Positions 1 through 6,054 of a DNA stretch of 13,933 bases are shown here, in pieces (the stretch's first letter is position 1; every line of letters begins with the position of its first letter). A program made the translations under genes and the position numbers. The DNA lies in contig JAABRB010000053.1 in the NCBI GenBank assembly GCA_011391185.1, positions 1 through 13,933 of the forward strand, in the 5' to 3' direction. This stretch comes from Betaproteobacteria bacterium (GTDB lineage: Bacteria > Pseudomonadota > Gammaproteobacteria > Burkholderiales > SG8-39). The notes below the pieces were generated by a model that did no database searches, had not been told where the DNA came from, and saw nothing but the letters and a program-made list of their open reading frames with translations.

Positions 1-160
1 GAGGAGCGGATGCGGTTTTTCCCCTCCTCTCCGAGGAGCGGATGCGGTTTTTCCCCTCCCCTCCGAGGAGCGGATGCGGTTTTTCCCCTCCTCTCCGAGG
101 AGCGGATGGGGTTTTTCCCCTCCCCTCCGAGGAGCGGATGGTGTTTTTCCCCTCCTCTCC
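1..160. repeat. Tandem array of a 32-bp palindromic unit (at least five copies)
   Basis: Five head-to-tail copies of a 32-bp unit lie at 1-32, 33-64, 65-96, 97-128 and 129-160. Each reads GAGGAGCGGATGSKG, then a T run, then CCCCTCC, and ends CTCTCC or CCCTCC. Copies 1, 3 and 5 end CTCTCC and copies 2 and 4 end CCCTCC, an A-B-A-B-A pattern suggesting growth by 64-bp dimers. Copies 1-3 share GATGCGG, while copy 4 has GATGGGG and copy 5 GATGGTG, so divergence increases towards the right end. Each junction forms a hairpin, CTCCTC/GAGGAG around TCC. The first copy starts at base 1, so the true left end is probably outside the window. Because 32 is not a multiple of 3, all three forward frames stay open with a shared Phe/Pro/Ser/Arg-rich repeat; I regard these as non-coding. 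Confidence 0.95.
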
Positions 161-193
161 GAGGAGGGGTGGCGCCGAAGGCGACGGGGTGGT
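149..193 (+). repeat. Two-hairpin interspersed repeat, copy 1 (right end of the tandem array)
   Basis: Stem-loop 1 is CCCCTCCTC (149-157), loop TCC, GAGGAGGGG (161-169), a perfect 9-bp stem. After a short TGG linker comes stem-loop 2, CGCC (173-176), loop GAA, GGCG (180-183), and then the tail CGGGGTGGT (185-193). The same order (C-rich/G-rich stem, small variable stem with a GAA-like loop, GGGGTGGT tail) recurs near 3111-3190 and 11637-11680. The tandem array to the left is an amplification of the stem-loop 1 part. The 194-221 stretch that follows is rich in CTCACT-like words and shows nothing else before the stop codon of the depolymerase gene. Confidence 0.85.
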
Positions 194-221
194 GCCCAAC
201 TCTCTTCTCACTACTCACTCC

Positions 222-1283
222 TCACTCGCCGCGCGGCGCGGCGAGGCGCTCGAGCATGGCTTTCACGGCACGGATCTGGGCACCCTGCTTCGTGTGGTAT
301 TGCGTTCCGGTATAGCCCCACCAGTCCCAGCAGCCGCGCGGGTTGAAAATGAAGCTCCCGTTCCACAGCGCGCCGCCCCATCCGCTGCGCGCCACGATCT
401 GCGGGTACAGGACGACGATGCGATTGTCCGCCGCCCAGCGGTTGTACCCGGCCTCGCGCACGAACCGCTCGCCGATCGCCGCGGCGCCTTGCCGGCACCC
501 GTGAAACGCGACATGCACGCGGCATCGTTCACGCTCGCACGATTCGGGAACGAAAGCGTACCCGGTGTCGGCCAGGCTGATCGAATAGGCGTCGTCGCCC
601 GCGAACTCGCGCTGATCGAACATCACGAGCCTGCCGGAGGCCCCCGGGCGCGGCGCATCGAGCAGCCCGAGCAGGTGTGCAAGCAGCTTGCCGGCCGCAT
701 CGTAGTCACAGTCGTTGATGTACGGCGAATCGGTCACGCTGCAGCCCACGCCTGCGTCTTCCGTCACCATCCCGTGGCCAGCCTCGATTTCACCGACAAA
801 CGCTACTGAGAGCACCGGCACGAAACTCAGATAGAAATTCCGCAGCGTGTCGACGACCGCGGGCAGTACCGTGCGGTCCCGTGTTCCGGTAAAGAGCCAT
901 ACGCGCGAGCGTGCCAGATGTCCGGTCAGGTCGATGCGGCCGGCGCGCGCCAGACCAGCTGCCACGGCAGCAAGCGCCCTCGCGTCCGGCAGTGCCGTCC
1001 AGGTTCCCGGGGACATGCAGTCGTTCAACGCAGTCCACAGACTGCCGCGCGCACAATAGTACGGGCCTGCGGCGAGCACGCCGACCCCGTTGACGATGGA
1101 CGAGTGCGCCACATGGAACTGCACGGCCATGTAGCCGCCGGACGAGACGCCCGAGACCGTCGTCGCGCCACCGTCGACAGCCAGGCGCGGCAGCCGATCT
1201 GCGGCGCCGGCTGCCGCAGCAATCAGGATGCCGGCGAGCACGACGGCAGCGCGCAGCGGGCCGGTGATGCTTACATCAAACAT
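222..1283 (-). CDS. Exported type 2 polyhydroxyalkanoate depolymerase-like serine hydrolase
   Basis: This 353-residue protein belongs to the short-chain-length PHA depolymerase family with a type 2 catalytic domain, which hydrolyses poly(3-hydroxybutyrate) or its oligomers. The lipase box GVSSG is at 45-49 with nucleophile Ser47. The likely partners are Asp136 (GTRDRTV) and His170 (EAGHGM). The oxyanion-hole His261 lies downstream in HVAFHGC, and this order defines type 2. A C-terminal PRGCWDWWGY motif (about 315-324) also fits the family. I chose ATG 1283 over the upstream in-frame ATG 1352 because it begins directly with a good signal peptide (hydrophobic core about 11-26, cleavage near AGA/ADR). 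The mature protein has eight cysteines (77, 89, 181, 192, 249, 254, 263, 318), which fits export and disulfide formation. No linker or polymer-binding domain follows, so it may act on amorphous polymer or soluble oligomers in the periplasm. It is transcribed away from the MaoC operon. Confidence 0.85.
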   Translation of the reverse strand: MFDVSITGPLRAAVVLAGILIAAAAGAADRLPRLAVDGGATTVSGVSSGGYMAVQFHVAHSSIVNGVGVLAAGPYYCARGSLWTALNDCMSPGTWTALPDARALAAVAAGLARAGRIDLTGHLARSRVWLFTGTRDRTVLPAVVDTLRNFYLSFVPVLSVAFVGEIEAGHGMVTEDAGVGCSVTDSPYINDCDYDAAGKLLAHLLGLLDAPRPGASGRLVMFDQREFAGDDAYSISLADTGYAFVPESCERERCRVHVAFHGCRQGAAAIGERFVREAGYNRWAADNRIVVLYPQIVARSGWGGALWNGSFIFNPRGCWDWWGYTGTQYHTKQGAQIRAVKAMLERLAAPRGE

Positions 1284-1325
1284 CCGAGGAGACTCTGGCG
1301 CAGCAGAACGGTCGCACACCCGTCG

Positions 1326-1331
1326 TATAAT
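1326..1331 (+). promoter_or_regulatory. Candidate -10 element (TATAAT) in the divergent gap before the MaoC operon
   Basis: A perfect TATAAT lies in the 95-bp gap between the depolymerase start (1283, minus) and the first MaoC start (1379, plus). Read on the plus strand it would start transcription near 1338 and give a leader of about 40 nt. I find no good -35 box at the usual 16-18 bp spacing. On the minus strand the same bases read ATTATA, while the overlapping TATTAT could serve the depolymerase. The orientation is therefore uncertain, and the site could serve either gene. Confidence 0.4.
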
Positions 1332-1378
1332 ACGCGCTGCATTGCACCGCATCCGTCACGCCCGACTTCTACGCGCGC

Positions 1379-1831
1379 ATGTCCTTCGAATATCACTGGG
1401 AAGATTTCACACCGGGCTGGACCTACGAGTCGTCAGGGCGGACGCTTTCCGGGGACGAAATTGTCGCGTTCGCGCGCGAGCACGATCCGCAGCGCTATCA
1501 CACGGACGAGACCGCCGCGAAAGCGTCGCCATTCGGCGGGCTGATCGCGAGCGGCTGGCACACCGCCACCGTCGCGATGCGCCAGATGTGCGACGGCTAT
1601 CTCAATGCGAGCTCGTGCATCGGCTCGCCGGGCATCGACGACCTGAAGTTTCTCCGCCCGGTGCGCCCGGGCGACACGTTGCGCTACCGCGCCACGGTGC
1701 TCGAATCGCGGCCTTCCGCGAGCAAACCCGACCGCGGTGCCGTGAAGTGGCGCTGGGAGGTGTTGAACCAGGCCGATGAGGTCGTCCTGTCGATGACAGG
1801 CATTCAGATCTTTCTCCGCCGGTCCGATTGA
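1379..1831 (+). CDS. MaoC-family (hot-dog fold) acyl-CoA dehydratase, first of a pair
   Basis: This 150-residue single hot-dog domain is in the MaoC/(R)-hydratase family, whose members reversibly hydrate enoyl-CoA thioesters. The hydratase-2-like catalytic pair is Asp36 and His41 in HDPQRYH, followed by FGGLIASGWHTA (about 52-63) and RPVRPGDTL. The length is normal for a single-domain member. ATG 1379 gives the expected N-terminus (Y-H-W-E-D-F-x-P-G); no clear Shine-Dalgarno sequence precedes it. It is the first gene of a three-gene plus-strand operon; the next gene starts 19 bp after its stop and is a paralogue. The substrate cannot be read from the sequence. A PhaJ-like role supplying PHA monomers is possible given the neighbouring depolymerase, but the motif context resembles generic COG2030 dehydratases more than PhaJ. 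Confidence 0.88.
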   Translation: MSFEYHWEDFTPGWTYESSGRTLSGDEIVAFAREHDPQRYHTDETAAKASPFGGLIASGWHTATVAMRQMCDGYLNASSCIGSPGIDDLKFLRPVRPGDTLRYRATVLESRPSASKPDRGAVKWRWEVLNQADEVVLSMTGIQIFLRRSD

Positions 1832-1850
1832 TCGATGCCGCCACGCAGTC

Positions 1851-2330
1851 ATGACTGAGTCATTCAAGTACTATTTCGAGGACTTCGAGCCGGGACACAT
1901 GACGGAGATCCAAGGTCCGACGCTCACGCGGGAAGAAATCGTCGAATTCGCCTCCCGGTTCGATCCGCAACCGTTCCACGTCGACGAGGAAAAGGCGAAG
2001 CAATCGATTTATCGCGGCATCATCGCGAGCGGCTGGCACACGGTCAGCCTGTGCATGCGGATGATCTGCGACGCCTATCTGCTCGATTCGGCGAGCATGG
2101 GATCGTCCGGCGTGGATCAGATTCGCTGGCTGATACCGGTGCGGCCCGGTGACGCGATCTCGCTGCGCATGACGGTGCTCGAAACCAACGTCTCGAAAAC
2201 CCGGCCGGAGATGGGGATCGTGCGGCATCGCTGGGACGTGTTCAACCAGAATCAGGAGCTGGTGATGGAGATGACCGGCACCGGTCTCTTCCGGCGCCGC
2301 AATCCGGCGGTGCGCGGCTCGGCCGGATGA
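1851..2330 (+). CDS. MaoC-family acyl-CoA dehydratase, second of a pair
   Basis: This 159-residue MaoC-domain protein is collinear with the preceding gene product without gaps over about 144 residues, and about half of the positions are identical by eye. The pair therefore probably arose by tandem duplication. It keeps Asp38 and His43 (FDPQPFH), RGIIASGWHT and PVRPGDA. Both copies retain the catalytic pair, unlike heterodimeric MaoC-like enzymes in which one subunit has lost it. They could be separate enzymes for different chain lengths or two active subunits of one complex. The last codons overlap the start of the ComB-family gene in an ATGA arrangement (2327-2330), which suggests translational coupling. 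Function beyond the family is not resolved. Confidence 0.88.
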   Translation: MTESFKYYFEDFEPGHMTEIQGPTLTREEIVEFASRFDPQPFHVDEEKAKQSIYRGIIASGWHTVSLCMRMICDAYLLDSASMGSSGVDQIRWLIPVRPGDAISLRMTVLETNVSKTRPEMGIVRHRWDVFNQNQELVMEMTGTGLFRRRNPAVRGSAG

Positions 2331-3061
2331 TCCTCAATCACAAAATCCACGTTCTCGGCCGCAAGGAGGAGATCGACACGGTCCGCATGCCCGGCAAGAT
2401 CGCAATCGTGCTCGACGTCCTGTTCGCGACATCGACGATTGCGACCGCGCTGGCGCATGGCGCCCGGGCGGTGATTCCCACGCTCGACGAAGCGGCTGCC
2501 CGCGCGGAAGGAAACCGGCATCCTTCGGGAACGGTCGTGCTGGCCGGCGAGCTGTACGCGGAGACGCTGCCCGGCTTCGCGCCGCCGATGCCGCTGGCGC
2601 TGGTCGCGCACGGCGTGGCGGGGAAGCACGTCGTCTACTCCACGACCAACGGCACTGTTGCACTCAAGGAAATGTCAAGCGCCGGACAGGTCTACGCCGC
2701 TGCGCTGCTCAACGGTCGTGCGGTGGTCGAGCACGTGCTCGACGCCCACCCGGACCAGACCATTCTGTTCGTCTGCTCCGGCTCGATGGGCAATTTCAAC
2801 TTCGAGGACTTTTACGGCGCCGGTTACCTGGTGGAGCTCATTGCGCAGCGCCTTGGCGAGCATGCGGATTTCTCGGACGCCGCGCGTGCCGCGCGCCTGC
2901 TGTACCATGCCCGTGATCCGCTGCCGAGCCTGCTCGACTGCCGGGTCGGCAGGATGATGGTCGACCGCGGCTTCACCTCCGAAGTCGAATACGCTGCCCA
3001 GCTCTCCGTGCTCCCGGTCGTCCCGCGGTTCGAAGACGGCCGCATCGTTGCCGTGGGGTGA
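2327..3061 (+). CDS. ComB family (2-phosphosulfolactate phosphatase-like) protein
   Basis: This 244-residue protein has the full-length architecture of the ComB/COG2045 family. The founding members remove phosphate from 2-phosphosulfolactate in coenzyme M synthesis and need Mg2+. Visible family blocks are DVLFATST (30-37), AGELY (73-77), STTNGT (105-110) and CSGSMGNFNFEDFYGAG (150-166). In the first block I expect Arg at position 33 (DVLRATST), but here it is Phe. Translation starts in the stop codon of the second MaoC gene, so the two are probably made together. No ComA or ComC homologue is in the window, so the coenzyme M role should not be assumed. A phosphatase acting on another small phosphorylated acid linked to the MaoC step is an inference only. 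The operon ends just before the repeat at 3111. Confidence 0.8.
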   Translation: MILNHKIHVLGRKEEIDTVRMPGKIAIVLDVLFATSTIATALAHGARAVIPTLDEAAARAEGNRHPSGTVVLAGELYAETLPGFAPPMPLALVAHGVAGKHVVYSTTNGTVALKEMSSAGQVYAAALLNGRAVVEHVLDAHPDQTILFVCSGSMGNFNFEDFYGAGYLVELIAQRLGEHADFSDAARAARLLYHARDPLPSLLDCRVGRMMVDRGFTSEVEYAAQLSVLPVVPRFEDGRIVAVG

Positions 3062-3110
3062 CGCGCGCAGCGGGATTCGACGACCCACCACCCCGCCTGC
3101 TGCGCCGGCA

Positions 3111-3203
3111 CCCCTCCTCGGAGAGGAGGGGAAAGTGATTTTCTCCCCTCCTTTTCAAGGAGGGGCGGCTACAAAACAGCCGGGGGTGGTTCCTCCCCAC
3201 CCC
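3111..3203 (+). repeat. Two-hairpin interspersed repeat, copy 2, between convergent genes
   Basis: Stem-loop 1 occurs twice: CCCCTCCTC (3111-3119), loop GGA, GAGGAGGGG (3123-3131); and CCCCTCCTT (3145-3153), loop TTC, AAGGAGGGG (3157-3165). Their offset of 34 bp is close to the 32-bp period at the left edge. Stem-loop 2 follows as GGCT (3167-3170) and AGCC (3178-3181), then the tail GGGGGTGGT to 3190. A further 7-bp stem, GGGGTGG (3183-3189) and CCACCCC (3197-3203), abuts the clsB stop codon. The element fills the 143-bp gap between the convergent ComB-family and clsB genes. It may slow or stop transcription from both sides, but no hairpin is directly followed by a clean T run, so I do not call an intrinsic terminator. 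Confidence 0.85.
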
Positions 3204-3204
3204 G

Positions 3205-4371
3205 CTAGCGCATTCGCGCATAGCCGAACATCCCCATCAGGAATCGGGCGATTCCGTACGCGATCCAGATCTTGACGCGGCGCAGAATCGGCTGCCTGCG
3301 CCATTGCTGCCGGATCACGGGCTCGGCACCGTCCACCATCGCGCGTTGCAGGCTCTCGCGCAGTTCCTGGGCAAAGCGTCGATCGTCCGCGACGATGTTG
3401 GCCTCGCGCCCGAGCATCAGGCTGAACGGATCGATATTCGACGACCCGACCGTGGCCCACTGCCCGTCCACGACCGCGACCTTGGCGTGAAGAAAGCTGC
3501 GGTTGTACTCCTGGATCTCGACGCCGGCATCGAGCAGCGCGCCATAGAGCGCGCGCGAGGCGTAGTGCAGGAGCACGTACTCGACCCGCCCCTGCAGGAG
3601 AAGCACCACGCGCACACCCCGCGTCGCCGCCTGCATCAGCGCACGCCGGAAGCGCCGGCCCGGAAAGAAGTACGCGCTCGCGATCACGATCTCCTCCTCG
3701 GCCGCCTCGATCGCCTCGAGATACGCGTCCTCGATGTCGGAACGATGCCGGAAATTATCCCGCGCGAGAAATGCCGCACGCTGAAAGCCCTGCGGCGCCG
3801 CGGCCGAAGGCGGGTCCGGGGTGGGCCAGAATGCCCACTCCTGGCGAAGGTTCGCCCAGGCGGTGAGCGTCCAGAGCTGATCGGCCTGCTCGTGCACGCT
3901 TTTCAGGATCGGGCCTTCCACGCGCACTGCATAATCGAAGCGCGGCGGCGTGTGTCCCGGCGTGTGCATGTCGTCGATGATGTTGATCCCGCCGACGAAC
4001 GCGACGCTGCCGTCGATCACTGCCAGCTTGCGATGCATGCGCCGCAGCCGGTGCCGGCCGAAATTCCACGGATAGATGTCCGGCCGGAAGACGAGCACCC
4101 GGACATGGCCGGCGGCGAGCACGTCGCTCAGCGTCCCGAGAAACCGCTTCGATCCGAAGCCGTCGACGATGACGTCGGTTCGCACGCCGCGTGCCGCCGC
4201 CGCGAGCAGCGCCCCGGCGATGCGCCGCCCCGCCGCGTCGTCCGCGAAGATGTAGGTTTCGAGATGAATCGTGTACTGCGCGGCCTCGATGGCCGCCTCG
4301 AGCGCGGGGAAGTATTCATCGCCGCTCCGGAGAAGCGTGAGCCGGTTCCCCTCGCGGAATGTGACGCTCAT
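3205..4371 (-). CDS. clsB: Cardiolipin synthase B family (phospholipase D superfamily)
   Basis: This 388-residue phospholipase D superfamily enzyme is expected to transfer a phosphatidyl group between phospholipids to form cardiolipin at the inner membrane. Both HKD motifs are intact: His113, Lys115, Asp120 (HRKLAVIDG, then VGGIN) and His295, Lys297, Asp302 (HAKVAVVDG, then VGSSNID). The length and the lack of N-terminal membrane helices match ClsB rather than ClsA. A hydrophobic, basic C-terminus (about 366-388) could contact the membrane. The open frame continues upstream to 4725, but that part only antisenses the frame of the EEP gene. ATG 4371 matches the family N-terminus and overlaps the EEP stop codon as ATGA (4368-4371), implying translational coupling. 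It is the last gene of the minus-strand row. Confidence 0.92.
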   Translation of the reverse strand: MSVTFREGNRLTLLRSGDEYFPALEAAIEAAQYTIHLETYIFADDAAGRRIAGALLAAAARGVRTDVIVDGFGSKRFLGTLSDVLAAGHVRVLVFRPDIYPWNFGRHRLRRMHRKLAVIDGSVAFVGGINIIDDMHTPGHTPPRFDYAVRVEGPILKSVHEQADQLWTLTAWANLRQEWAFWPTPDPPSAAAPQGFQRAAFLARDNFRHRSDIEDAYLEAIEAAEEEIVIASAYFFPGRRFRRALMQAATRGVRVVLLLQGRVEYVLLHYASRALYGALLDAGVEIQEYNRSFLHAKVAVVDGQWATVGSSNIDPFSLMLGREANIVADDRRFAQELRESLQRAMVDGAEPVIRQQWRRQPILRRVKIWIAYGIARFLMGMFGYARMR

Positions 4372-5114
4372 CCCACCGCGAGACGCGCCGAAAGCATCGC
4401 GTGGTCCGAGATCCGCGACCACGGATGGCCATGGTGCACCTCGGCGTGATACACCGAGAAGCCGCGCACGTAGATGCGGTCCAGGCGCAGGATGGGCATC
4501 CGGCTCGGGAAGCTGCGGGCCGGCCTGCCGCGGTGGTCGCGGAACACTTCGTGCACGCCGAGCTCCCCTGCAAGCGCCCGGCCGGCCCGGTTCCGCCAGT
4601 CGTTGAAGTCCCCCGCGATGATGAGCGGCGCATCGTCGGGAACCAGGTCGACGACACGCCGAACGAGCGCGTGGATCTGATGTCGCCGGCCACCTTCGCC
4701 GAGCGCGAAATGCACGCACACGCAATGCACCGAGATTCTGCGATTCGGAACCCGGATCTCGCAGTGAAGCAACCCGCGGCTCTCGAATGGATGAGTGGAA
4801 ATGTCCTGATTCTCGGCAGTGATGATCGGATAGCGCGAAAGAATCGCGTTCCCGTGATGACCCTTGTCGTAGACAGCGTTGCGCCCGTAGGCGAATTCCG
4901 GCCAGACGCTGTCGGCGAGGAACTCGTACTGCGGCTCGCCCGGCCAGTTGTGAAACTGCCGCGCGTGTCCGGCATGCTCGCCCTGCACTTCCTGCAGGAA
5001 CACGATGTCAGCGTTCACGGTCCGCAGCCGGTCGCGCAGCTCGTGCACGACCATGCGGCGGTTGAAATGCGAGAATCCCTTGTGGATGTTGTAGCTTGCG
5101 ATATGCAGGTCCAT
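4368..5114 (-). CDS. Endonuclease/exonuclease/phosphatase (EEP) family hydrolase
   Basis: This 248-residue EEP-fold phosphohydrolase (DNase I/Mg-dependent sphingomyelinase-like superfamily) shows every core motif: Asn9 (SYNIHKG), Glu42 (FLQEVQ), HGNAILSR (88-95), Asp169 and Asn171 (AGDFNDW), Asp212 (LDRIY), and Asp237-His238 (ISDHAM). Metal-dependent cleavage of a phosphodiester or phosphomonoester is expected; the substrate is unknown. No signal peptide is seen. ATG 5114 is chosen because MDLHIASYNIHKG is the usual start of the domain; the frame is open to 5693 only because the region is GC-rich. The gene starts 29 bp after nudB and is coupled to clsB by a 4-bp overlap. In E. coli the corresponding neighbour of clsB is YbhP, also an EEP protein, which supports a membrane-lipid-related role by association. 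Confidence 0.9.
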   Translation of the reverse strand: MDLHIASYNIHKGFSHFNRRMVVHELRDRLRTVNADIVFLQEVQGEHAGHARQFHNWPGEPQYEFLADSVWPEFAYGRNAVYDKGHHGNAILSRYPIITAENQDISTHPFESRGLLHCEIRVPNRRISVHCVCVHFALGEGGRRHQIHALVRRVVDLVPDDAPLIIAGDFNDWRNRAGRALAGELGVHEVFRDHRGRPARSFPSRMPILRLDRIYVRGFSVYHAEVHHGHPWSRISDHAMLSARLAVG

Positions 5115-5143
5115 GTTCTGTAGCGTCTGTATCGGTGGCCGGA

Positions 5144-5623
5144 TCAGGAACCGGCCGCCACGCGGTCCGGAAGCATCAGTATCGCGTCCCGGTTGGACCA
5201 CGAGAAGCATTTCTCCGCGGCTTCTTTCCACGGGAGCCACAGGTATTGCGAATGCTCCTGCGACGCGAGCCGCACGGGAACCGGCCCGGGTATTGTCAGC
5301 CCGAAGACGTGCTCGGTATTGTGCGTGACGCCGGGGGCGAATCGGGACTGCCACAGCTCGTAGATCTCGAAGCGGTTCTGGATGTCCCATGCCAGGAGCC
5401 GATGACGCTGCGCGTCGATCCCCGTCTCCTCCAGCACCTCGCGCGCCGCAGTCTCGACGAGCGGCTCGTCCTCCCGGTCCACGCTCCCCGTGACCGACTG
5501 CCAGTAGCCTGGCCACGGTGCGCGCTCCATCAGGAGTACGTCCAGCGCCGACGTGTGGATCACGACCAGCACCGAAATCGGAATCTTGTAACGCCGCGGC
5601 GCCGCCGCGGTCCCGGAGGTCAT
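5144..5623 (-). CDS. nudB: Dihydroneopterin triphosphate diphosphatase (Nudix)
   Basis: This 159-residue Nudix hydrolase is NudB-like; NudB removes pyrophosphate from dihydroneopterin triphosphate in folate synthesis. WQSVTGSVDRED (41-52) leads into the Nudix box with Glu53, then REVLEETGI (61-69) carrying the metal-binding glutamates. Glu53 sits one residue further from Gly46 than in the textbook GX5E spacing. I remember the same SVTGSxDRxDEPL form from burkholderial homologues, so I take it as a lineage variant, not damage. SQYLWLPW and FSWSNRDAI near the C-terminus also fit NudB. The start ATG 5623 overlaps the barstar-like stop codon (ATGA). The upstream bases GGCGAGGA lie too close to the ATG for an ideal ribosome site, so re-initiation after the barstar-like gene is likely. 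Confidence 0.9.
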   Translation of the reverse strand: MTSGTAAAPRRYKIPISVLVVIHTSALDVLLMERAPWPGYWQSVTGSVDREDEPLVETAAREVLEETGIDAQRHRLLAWDIQNRFEIYELWQSRFAPGVTHNTEHVFGLTIPGPVPVRLASQEHSQYLWLPWKEAAEKCFSWSNRDAILMLPDRVAAGS

Positions 5624-6054
5624 TCCTCGCCCAGCACCGGTATGTCGAACTGGGCAAAATCGGCTTCGCCGACCAGCACCCAGAAGGGCACATCCTCGTC
5701 GTACCAGTATTCGGCCGCGCCGTCGAAGACCTCGAGCGCCGTCTCGAATTCCTCGGGCGCCGCGGCAGCGAAAGCGCCCGCGTTGGCGAGAATCAGCACA
5801 TAGCCCGACGCGACGCTCCAGGAGAGATCGGTGAGGCAGTCTTCGAGCGCGTCCCAATTGGAGCCAAACCATTCGGGGAACGCAAGCTCACGGGCGATCG
5901 CGTCGAGCAGATCCTGCTTGCTGCGCACTTCGGCAAGGTCGACCCGCCACACCGCAAAATCGCTGTCCGCCGCGACCGCCTCCAGCGTGCCGACGTCCGG
6001 GGGGACCTGATAGATGCCCGCCCTTCCGGAGTCAATGAGAATCTCTTCGTACAT
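5620..6054 (-). CDS. Barstar-family ribonuclease inhibitor
   Basis: This 144-residue protein has a barstar-like core at about 36-130. The block FGSNWDALEDCL (63-74) aligns with the barnase-binding helix of Bacillus barstar: Asp68 corresponds to barstar Asp35, Asp72 to Asp39 (the residue inserted into the barnase active site), and Cys73 to Cys40. Glu71 replaces barstar Trp38. It is longer than classical barstar (89 residues), with about 35 extra N-terminal residues and a short acidic tail. It has no signal peptide, so it acts in the cytoplasm, as expected of a protein guarding the cell from its own ribonuclease before export. It follows the RNase gene with a one-base TAATG overlap and precedes nudB with an ATGA overlap. 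The obvious target is the RNase encoded just upstream. Confidence 0.88.
   Translation of the reverse strand: MYEEILIDSGRAGIYQVPPDVGTLEAVAADSDFAVWRVDLAEVRSKQDLLDAIARELAFPEWFGSNWDALEDCLTDLSWSVASGYVLILANAGAFAAAAPEEFETALEVFDGAAEYWYDEDVPFWVLVGEADFAQFDIPVLGEE

Noticed and set aside
1..160. CRISPR-like array of direct repeats
   Set aside because: The 32-bp units are directly abutting with no spacers between them and are themselves palindromic interspersed-repeat material.
10..346. Open frames in all three forward frames giving Phe/Pro/Ser/Arg-rich proteins
   Set aside because: They exist because a stop-free 32-bp unit repeats and shifts frame each time. All three frames give the same peptide repeat, and no ribosome site or domain is seen.
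3131..3145. Rho-independent terminator after the ComB-family gene
   Set aside because: The hairpin is strong, but the T run (3139-3142) begins several bases after the stem and is short and interrupted. I keep it as a repeat element.
5140..5190. Nudix box damage in NudB
   Set aside because: The one-residue longer spacing before the first box glutamate is a form I remember from other betaproteobacterial NudB proteins. All metal-binding glutamates are present, and the box itself lies near 5417-5486.
4368..5693. Long N-terminal extension of the EEP protein (to 441 residues) and of ClsB (to 506 residues)
   Set aside because: The extra parts only mirror the genes upstream in another frame. Family N-termini and ATGA or short spacings support starts at 5114 and 4371.
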